Assembly: GCA_003164035.1 (NCBI GenBank) | Contig: PLRS01000061.1 | Coordinates: 60,047 to 96,787 of the forward strand | Origin: Bryobacterales bacterium | GTDB lineage: Bacteria; Acidobacteriota; Terriglobia; Bryobacterales; Bryobacteraceae | DNA: 36,741 nt | Reading direction: 5' to 3' | Notes under the pieces: model-generated | Told to the model about the DNA's origin: nothing | What the model saw: only the letters and a program-made list of their open reading frames with translations | Database searches by the model: none | Made by a program: the position numbers and the translations under genes | Shown here: positions 32,597-36,741 of the stretch, piece by piece | Position numbering within the stretch: position 1 is the stretch's first letter | Layout of the letters: every line of letters starts with the position of its first letter

Positions 32597-32664
32597 GGAA
32601 GCCAAGGAAGCCGAGGAAGTCACAAGGTAGAAGGAAGTCGAGGAAGGAAGCCCGGGAAGTCGAG
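32597..32664. repeat. Degenerate purine-rich repeats upstream of hpf
   Basis: The plus strand shows repeated GGAAG(C/T)C(A/G)AGGAAG-like units (GGAAGCCAAGGAAGCCGAGG, then GGAAGTCGAGGAAGGAAG). They lie in the divergent space between hpf and blaI, an almost pure purine strand. No coding sense. They may affect DNA shape or be slippage products. Confidence 0.5.
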
Positions 32665-32688
32665 TGCTCCGGTGAGGTCCAAAAACTC

Positions 32689-32721
32689 TTGCTAAGTAGA
32701 AAAACATTGTTGCATAGTAGA
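32689..32721 (+). promoter_or_regulatory. Direct-repeat operator candidate before blaI
   Basis: TTGCTAAGTAGA (32689-32700) and TTGCATAGTAGA (32710-32721) are near-identical and start 21 bases apart, two turns of DNA, so both face the same side. They end five bases before the ATG of the BlaI-like gene. This is the expected place for an autoregulatory repressor site. There is no Shine-Dalgarno, so the message may be leaderless. Confidence 0.6.
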
Positions 32722-32726
32722 TACAA

Positions 32727-33104
32727 ATGAAACTGCCGAAGCTAACCGAGCTGGAACTCCATATCATGGAGTCACTCTGGAACCAGGGGCGGCTTTCGAT
32801 TCGAGAGGTCCAAGAGGCCTTCCCGGAAGCGGAACGTCCGGCCTATACCACGATCCAGACCTGCGTATACCGGCTGGAAGCAAAAGGCGCCGTGCGGCGC
32901 GTTAAGAAAATCGGTAACGCGCACATCTTTGAAGCCGTGGTATCCCGGCGGGACGCCAGCAGCCGCTTGATCGACGACCTGTTGGGCCTGTTCGGCGGCC
33001 GGACGCAGCCCGTGATGGCTCACCTGGCCGAATCGGGCAAGCTTACGCTCGCCGACATTCGCGAGACGGAAGAGCTGATCCGGAATCTGCAGCGGAAGAA
33101 GTAG
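32727..33104 (+). CDS. BlaI-family winged-helix repressor
   Basis: A 125-residue repressor. The winged helix includes LTELELHIMESLWNQGRLSI, REVQEAFPEAERPAYTTIQT, VYRLEAKGAVRRVKKI and the wing AHIFEAVVSRRDAS. The C-terminal helices form the dimer part (LIDDLLGLFGGRTQPVMAHL). It should repress the M56 gene 12 bases downstream and itself through the repeated sites upstream. Without an intact protease partner (see next gene), release of repression may be lost. Confidence 0.92.
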   Translation: MKLPKLTELELHIMESLWNQGRLSIREVQEAFPEAERPAYTTIQTCVYRLEAKGAVRRVKKIGNAHIFEAVVSRRDASSRLIDDLLGLFGGRTQPVMAHLAESGKLTLADIRETEELIRNLQRKK

Positions 33105-33116
33105 AGGGACAAGTTC

Positions 33117-34452
33117 ATGAACCAGTTGGCAAACCACCTCTGGCAATCCACGGTTTTCGCGGCGGTTGTCGCGCTGACCACGATGGCCATGCGGCGGAAC
33201 TCGGCTCGGCTCCGGTACTGGCTTTGGCTGGCAGCTTCGCTCAAGTTCCTGATTCCATTTTCCGTGCTGGTCAACCTGGGCGGAGGAATCGCAAGGCCGA
33301 CCGCGGCGCCTGCTTTGCCCGCTCTCACCGTGGTGCGGGTCTCCACATACTTCGCTCCGGCGCCCACCTTCCCGACGGCAACGCCCGCCGCGGCGCGGTC
33401 GTACCGGCGCTTTGCGATGGGCACGATCTGGGCAGCGGGAGCGGTCCTGTTGTTATTCCGTTGGTACCGGCGCTGGCGCGCGATCCGCGATGCGACCCTA
33501 GGCGCGAAGCCTTTCCAGGTGGAAGCCTCGCTGGCAGCCCTCTCGTCGCGTTCGATGATCGAGCCGGGAGTTTTCGGTCTCTTTCGCCCGATCCTGCTTC
33601 TACCGGAAGGAATCGCAGACAGCCTGACACCGGAACAACTGCAGGCGATTCTGGCCCACGAACTTTGCCATGTGCGCAATCGCGACAACCTCACGGCCGC
33701 TCTGCACATGTGTGTCGAGACGCTGTTCTGGTTCTACCCCGTCGTATGGTGGATCGGGGCAAAGCTGGTAGAGGAACGCGAACGGGCGTGCGACCAGAGC
33801 GTCTTGAACCGAGGCGGTCGGCCAAGCGACTATGCGGAGGGAATCGTGAACGTCTGCAAGGCTTATCTCGAGTGGCCGTTGCCGTGTGCCTCGGGCATCA
33901 CGGGCTCCAATCTGAAGGAGCGGATTCGCGAGATTATGACCTGGCGCGGTGCGCCGCGCCTGACGTTCGTGCGCAAATCGATACTGGCCATCGTGGGCAT
34001 CGCGACGATAGCCGTGCCGGTAGGGATTGGACTGATACGCGCGCAGGCCCTGCCGCCGCAGCCGGCTTACACCTACGAGGTGGTTTCTATTCATAAATCG
34101 AGACCTGGGCAGCAGGGTTCGAGCATCGGTCCTGGCGCCGGCGGGGGCATGCGCTCCCAAAACACGACGGCAATGCAGTTGTTGACCTTCGCATACAAGG
34201 TCCGCGATTATCAAATCGTGGGTGCACCCGGTTGGCTGACGTCCGACCGGTTCGGACGAGCAGTACGATTTTAAGTTGGAATTCACACCGGAAATGCCGG
34301 TTCAGGGTCCGCCGGAAGGGACCCCTGCCCCCGCCGATGCCCCATCCATCTTTACCGCTCTTAGCGAGCAGCTCGGGCTGCGATTGGAACCCCGCAAGGG
34401 CCCCGTGCCGGTGTATGTGATCGAAAAGATCGAAAAACCGTCCGAAAACTAA
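33117..34452 (+). pseudogene. M56 protease fused to TIGR03435 domain, internally deleted and frameshifted
   Basis: The first frame (33117-34274) codes a BlaR1-like M56 protease. Membrane helices are followed by the zinc motif HELCHVRNRDN and WIGAKLVEERERACDQSV. A TIGR03435 domain begins after a further helix (YTYEVVSIHKSRPG, MRSQNTTAMQLLTFAYKVRD, GAPGWLTSDRF). Right after DRF the frame ends (GRAVRF, TAA). In another frame from about 34259 the last part of TIGR03435 appears (QYDFKLEFTPE, DAPSIFTALSEQLGLRLEPR, GPVPVYVIEKIEKPSEN), stopping at 34450-34452. The middle 60 or so residues are missing, so a deletion near 34250 explains both facts. A truncated 385-residue protease may still be made. 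Confidence 0.8.
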
Positions 34453-34501
34453 GCGGCGTGAAGTTGACGGTGGGGGCTGGCGCGAAAAGAATCCGAACTC
34501 C

Positions 34502-35256
34502 TCATCTCGTGGAGTTTAGGGTGCTCAATACTCCTCCACGTGGAGCACGGGTGGTCTTCTGGGCCTCGTAAACTGCCCCAGCCCGCTGTAGTTTTTCCAT
34601 CACATTCGGAAAGACGTCCACCGTGAACCGCTGTGCCCGCCTAAGGAGTGCGAACTGTTTTTCCAGCTCGATGATGGAAGTGTACGGACTCACGTAGATG
34701 ATGCGATCCATCCGCCACTTCGCCGCGTGATTTAAGGCAAACCTCAGACTGGCGTGGGTCTTGCCCCCGCCAGTCGGAACCGTGAGGCCAAAGACCCCTC
34801 ACGGGCGGCCCGAGGCGGACAGGCAGGCTTCAGAGACTCGCTTCCGAAGGCTGTCAATCTTCGTGCGGCCGGAGTACCGGCCCAGTTCTCGCTCAAGACG
34901 ACCGGCCAGCACGGGCCACTCGACGTAGTGCCCATGTTGGCGTAGGGACGCTATGGCGCGCTTACAGAAATCGGCGGTATCCGTCCAGTAATCGGACCGA
35001 AAGGCCGACCTTGAACCGCAAGATGGTCTTGATCGAGCGCCATGCGGCGCAGGTACTGCTGGAAATCCCGAGAATATTTGCCAAGATCGTGCAAAAGCCC
35101 AATGCTGGCCCCTGCTGCCCCGAGACCAACTTTTTCGGACATCCTTCCGGCCGCCAGCGATACGGCAAGCAGATGATCTTGGCGTGGCTGACGCCTGCCG
35201 CCATCCGTCAGGTGGGCCAGAAAGTCCCTGTCCTGCGCCCCGGTAAGGTCGTCCAT
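34502..35256 (-). pseudogene. cas3: Wrecked cas3 (HD nuclease-helicase) gene
   Basis: Read on the minus strand. An HD nuclease start, with GGRRQPRQDHLLAVSLAAG and GLLHDLGKYSRDFQQYLRR, runs from ATG 35256. A second frame follows with YVEWPVLAGRLERELGRYSG and SLRKRVSEACLSASGRP, then an in-frame TGA at 34801-34799. Next come helicase motif I and Ia, [20 protein letters not shown] and [12 protein letters not shown]. Immediately after comes a Cas3 C-terminal-like piece, [20 protein letters not shown], and a stop at 34502. The central helicase (DEAD box onward) is gone. These parts are typical of type I CRISPR Cas3. No other cas gene or repeat array is seen, so it is a relic. Confidence 0.8.
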
Positions 35257-35419
35257 TCTCTACCTCGTAAGAGTTAGCGCCCACGGGACTTCTCGGTTCC
35301 AGGGGGGCGCGGAGCGTCACGATAGAGGCGCATAGCGACGCTACCCCTCCTCGCCGGAGGCGCGGCCTTCACCCCGCTCCAGCGGACAATTGCGGACAAG
35401 CCGCCTGTGCTTCCAGGTT
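35257..35419. other. Intergenic region, no gene seen
   Basis: Upstream of the cas3 relic. GC-rich, without repeats that look like a CRISPR leader or array. The start signal of the relic (GAGGTAGAG before ATG 35256) is still visible. Confidence 0.4.
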
Positions 35420-35674
35420 CTAGTGGCCGCCGGCTGCGGCTAGTTGCGCGTTCAGCTCCCGCAGGGACTTTTCCAGCAGCGTCCGGTAGCGGGGATTCTG
35501 AGCGGCCTCCAATTCCCTGGTGACTCTGGTTCGCGAAAGGAGAAGGCTTTCTCTCTTTCGGACCAACTCGAGCGACTCCGCCGGGGCGGTCTTGCGGACC
35601 CTTACGGCGGAACGATTGGCTTCGGCAGCCTCAGTCTGAGATTCGACCGACTTGCTTTCCCAACCTCGGGCCAT
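35420..35674 (-). CDS. Small conserved-looking protein of unknown function
   Basis: An 84-residue charged protein without membrane segments. It starts MARGWESKSVESQTEAAEAN, then continues as long helices (ESLELVRKRESLLLSRTRVT, LEAAQNPRYRTLLEKSLREL) likely to form a coiled coil. I recall similar MARGWESK proteins in Acidobacteria, but no function. It is divergent from the response regulator gene, and the shared 120-base region holds that gene's promoter. Confidence 0.7.
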   Translation of the reverse strand: MARGWESKSVESQTEAAEANRSAVRVRKTAPAESLELVRKRESLLLSRTRVTRELEAAQNPRYRTLLEKSLRELNAQLAAAGGH

Positions 35675-35749
35675 ACCTTATTGTAGCGGAAGCTGGCGGA
35701 AAAGGAGTCGCTCCTCCGAATTCATTACAGGGAATTACCCTAAAACGAA

Positions 35750-35778
35750 TTGACTTGGTAGTAACAGGACCGTACAAT
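35750..35778 (+). promoter_or_regulatory. Sigma-70 promoter of the response regulator gene
   Basis: TTGACT (35750-35755), a 17-base spacer and TACAAT (35773-35778). This is a near-consensus housekeeping promoter. Transcription should start near 35785, giving a leader of about 12 bases. Confidence 0.8.
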
Positions 35779-35796
35779 GGTTCCAGCGGAAAGTGT

Positions 35797-36534
35797 ATGT
35801 CAGAGAATAACGGCATCATCGCGGGGACCCCGTCCGAGGCGCCTCCCGTCATCTCGAAAATACGGATCGTGGTCGCCGACGATCATCCTATTTTCCGCGA
35901 CGGACTGTGCAAGCTGCTGGCTCTGGAGGACGACTTCCAAGTCGTGGCGCAGGCGCAGGACGGGCGCCAGGTGCTCGAAGTGCTGCAGCAACATGAGCCG
36001 GACATCCTGCTGCTCGACCTGAAAATGCCGGGCCTGGACGGATTGGCTACCTTGCAGCGCATTCAGACGGCGCGGGGCAAGACGCGCGTGATTGTGCTCA
36101 CCGCGTCGGACGACAAGAACGAGTTCGTGCAGGCGATGAAGCTGGGCACCTCGGGCATCGTTCTCAAGCAGACCGCCACGGACATGCTGATTAAGAGCAT
36201 TCGCAAGGTGCACGCGGGAGAAATCTGGCTGGATTCCCACACCACGGCGGCGGTGATTCGCCAGTTCGTGGCCAACGAGGACGCGCCGCCGCTGCCTTCG
36301 TCGGCTCCCACCGTCAGCCGGGAGCGCGAGCGCAGCCCGCTCAGCCAGCGCGAACGCGAAATCGTCGCCCTGGTGGCGCAGGGTTTCAAGAACAAGGAAA
36401 TGGCCGAAAAGATGTTCATCAGCGAGCAGACGGTGAAAAATCATCTGCACAACATCTTCGATAAGCTGGGCGTTTCCGACCGCCTGGAACTGGCGCTGTA
36501 CGCCATCCACAATAATCTGCACACCGGCCGCTAG
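35797..36534 (+). CDS. NarL/FixJ-family response regulator
   Basis: A 245-residue two-component regulator. The receiver domain has the acidic pair in IVVADDHPIFRDGL, the phosphate acceptor Asp at residue 74 (LLLDLKMPG), the conserved T/S (VIVLTASDD) and Lys (IVLKQ). A linker with SRERERSPLS leads to a LuxR-type helix-turn-helix (LSQREREIVALVAQGFKNKE, MAEKMFISEQTVKNHLHNIF). It binds DNA when phosphorylated by a kinase, which is not in this window. The ATG at 35797 has GGAAAG upstream and lies just after the promoter start point. A palindrome follows the stop. Confidence 0.94.
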   Translation: MSENNGIIAGTPSEAPPVISKIRIVVADDHPIFRDGLCKLLALEDDFQVVAQAQDGRQVLEVLQQHEPDILLLDLKMPGLDGLATLQRIQTARGKTRVIVLTASDDKNEFVQAMKLGTSGIVLKQTATDMLIKSIRKVHAGEIWLDSHTTAAVIRQFVANEDAPPLPSSAPTVSRERERSPLSQREREIVALVAQGFKNKEMAEKMFISEQTVKNHLHNIFDKLGVSDRLELALYAIHNNLHTGR

Positions 36535-36537
36535 CAG

Positions 36538-36557
36538 GACAGGCCTCCCGGCCTGTC
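36538..36557. repeat. Dispersed palindrome, family B, copy 2
   Basis: GACAGGCC (36538-36545), loop TCCC, GGCCTGTC (36550-36557), directly after the response regulator gene. Same stem as at 21965-21984, and the loops are near reverse complements. It may act as an mRNA end. Confidence 0.7.
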
Positions 36558-36639
36558 GTGTATTGCGCGCGTCAAACCCTAAGGGCTCGTAACAAAATAA
36601 CATTTCCATATTTAAGTGTTTTGGCGTATCCTAGAGAGG

Positions 36640-36741
36640 ATGGTAGATCTCACCGGAATCACGCGGCGCTTTACGGTAGTACGTGGGATTCTGGATGAGC
36701 GCTCGCGACGACTGGTGGCAGCCGCGGAGAGTGCGGCCATT
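36640..36741 (+). CDS. Transposase N-terminus (ISAzo13-like), cut by the window edge
   Basis: The first 34 codons of a gene from ATG 36640, open at the right edge. The peptide MVDLTGITRRFTVVRGILDE, then RSRRLVAAAESAAI, resembles the start of ISAzo13-family transposases, where LDERxRRLxAAAEA is typical. AGAGAGG lies directly before the ATG. About 55 bases upstream, GGGCTCGTAACAAAATAA (from about 36583) could be the left end of the insertion element, but the right end is outside the window so this cannot be checked here. Confidence 0.55.
   Translation, partial: MVDLTGITRRFTVVRGILDERSRRLVAAAESAAI

Noticed and set aside
34799-34801. In-frame TGA in the cas3 region, considered as a second selenocysteine codon.
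   Set aside because: The position is not a cysteine site in Cas3, no SECIS-like hairpin was seen, and the gene is broken by frameshifts and a large deletion.
34453-36741. Search for CRISPR repeats near the cas3 relic.
   Set aside because: No regularly spaced repeats of 25-40 bases were seen on either side.

Overview
The window is GC-rich DNA from an acidobacterium, most likely of the Solibacter/Bryobacter (Bryobacterales) type. The grounds are a BlaR1-like M56 protease fused to a TIGR03435 soil-associated domain, two BlaI/M56 gene pairs, a PEP-CTERM glycine-rich surface protein, frequent GTG/TTG starts, many degraded gene fragments, and a probable ISAzo13-type transposase at the right edge. 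This is inference from protein families; no rRNA gene is present to settle it.

Layout. 1-2190: 3' end of the primary sigma factor gene, an RRM RNA-binding protein, GAF and methyltransferase remnants, and a bactofilin. 2323-5465: a Cache-domain chemoreceptor, then broken diheme cytochrome c and AraC genes. 5466-13112: ROK sugar kinase, an unknown protein, a FecR-like membrane protein, a secreted TPR protein, a GlcG/HbpS-like secreted protein, and a TPR membrane protein overlapping an O-antigen-ligase-like protein. 13261-18339: a possible small membrane protein, L-rhamnose isomerase, a receiver-like/DUF3052 protein, the glycine-rich PEP-CTERM protein and a BlaI/M56 pair. 18434-21958: a SelB C-terminal scrap, an MFS exporter, a small orphan histidine-kinase-dimerisation-like protein, TsaD, and a type II toxin-antitoxin pair. 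21985-27216: the branched-chain amino acid operon ilvB-ilvH-ilvC-cimA on the minus strand, preceded by a leader peptide and terminator. 27268-29036: an AhpD-like gene with an in-frame UGA, then a 54-codon gene overlapping a nucleotidyltransferase-like gene. 29265-32488: a less GC-rich pocket, then hpf-rapZ-glycosyltransferase. 32689-36741: blaI and a broken M56/TIGR03435 gene, a wrecked cas3, a small conserved protein, a NarL-type response regulator with a clear sigma-70 promoter, and the start of a transposase gene.

Two observations stand out. First, 27268-27921 reads as one AhpD/carboxymuconolactone-decarboxylase-like protein in which the second cysteine of the CxxC motif is an in-frame UGA. 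It is followed at the right distance by a hairpin with a GGUC apical loop and a bulged U, as in a bacterial SECIS element, so it is probably a selenoprotein that ordinary gene calling splits in two. A SelB C-terminal fragment lies about 9 kb away. Second, the ilv operon is preceded by a 30-codon open frame in which 12 codons are Val, Leu or Ile, followed by an intrinsic terminator and a possible competing pairing. This is the layout of ribosome-mediated attenuation, and it fits an operon that makes isoleucine through citramalate as well as valine.

No rRNA, tRNA or CRISPR array was recognised.
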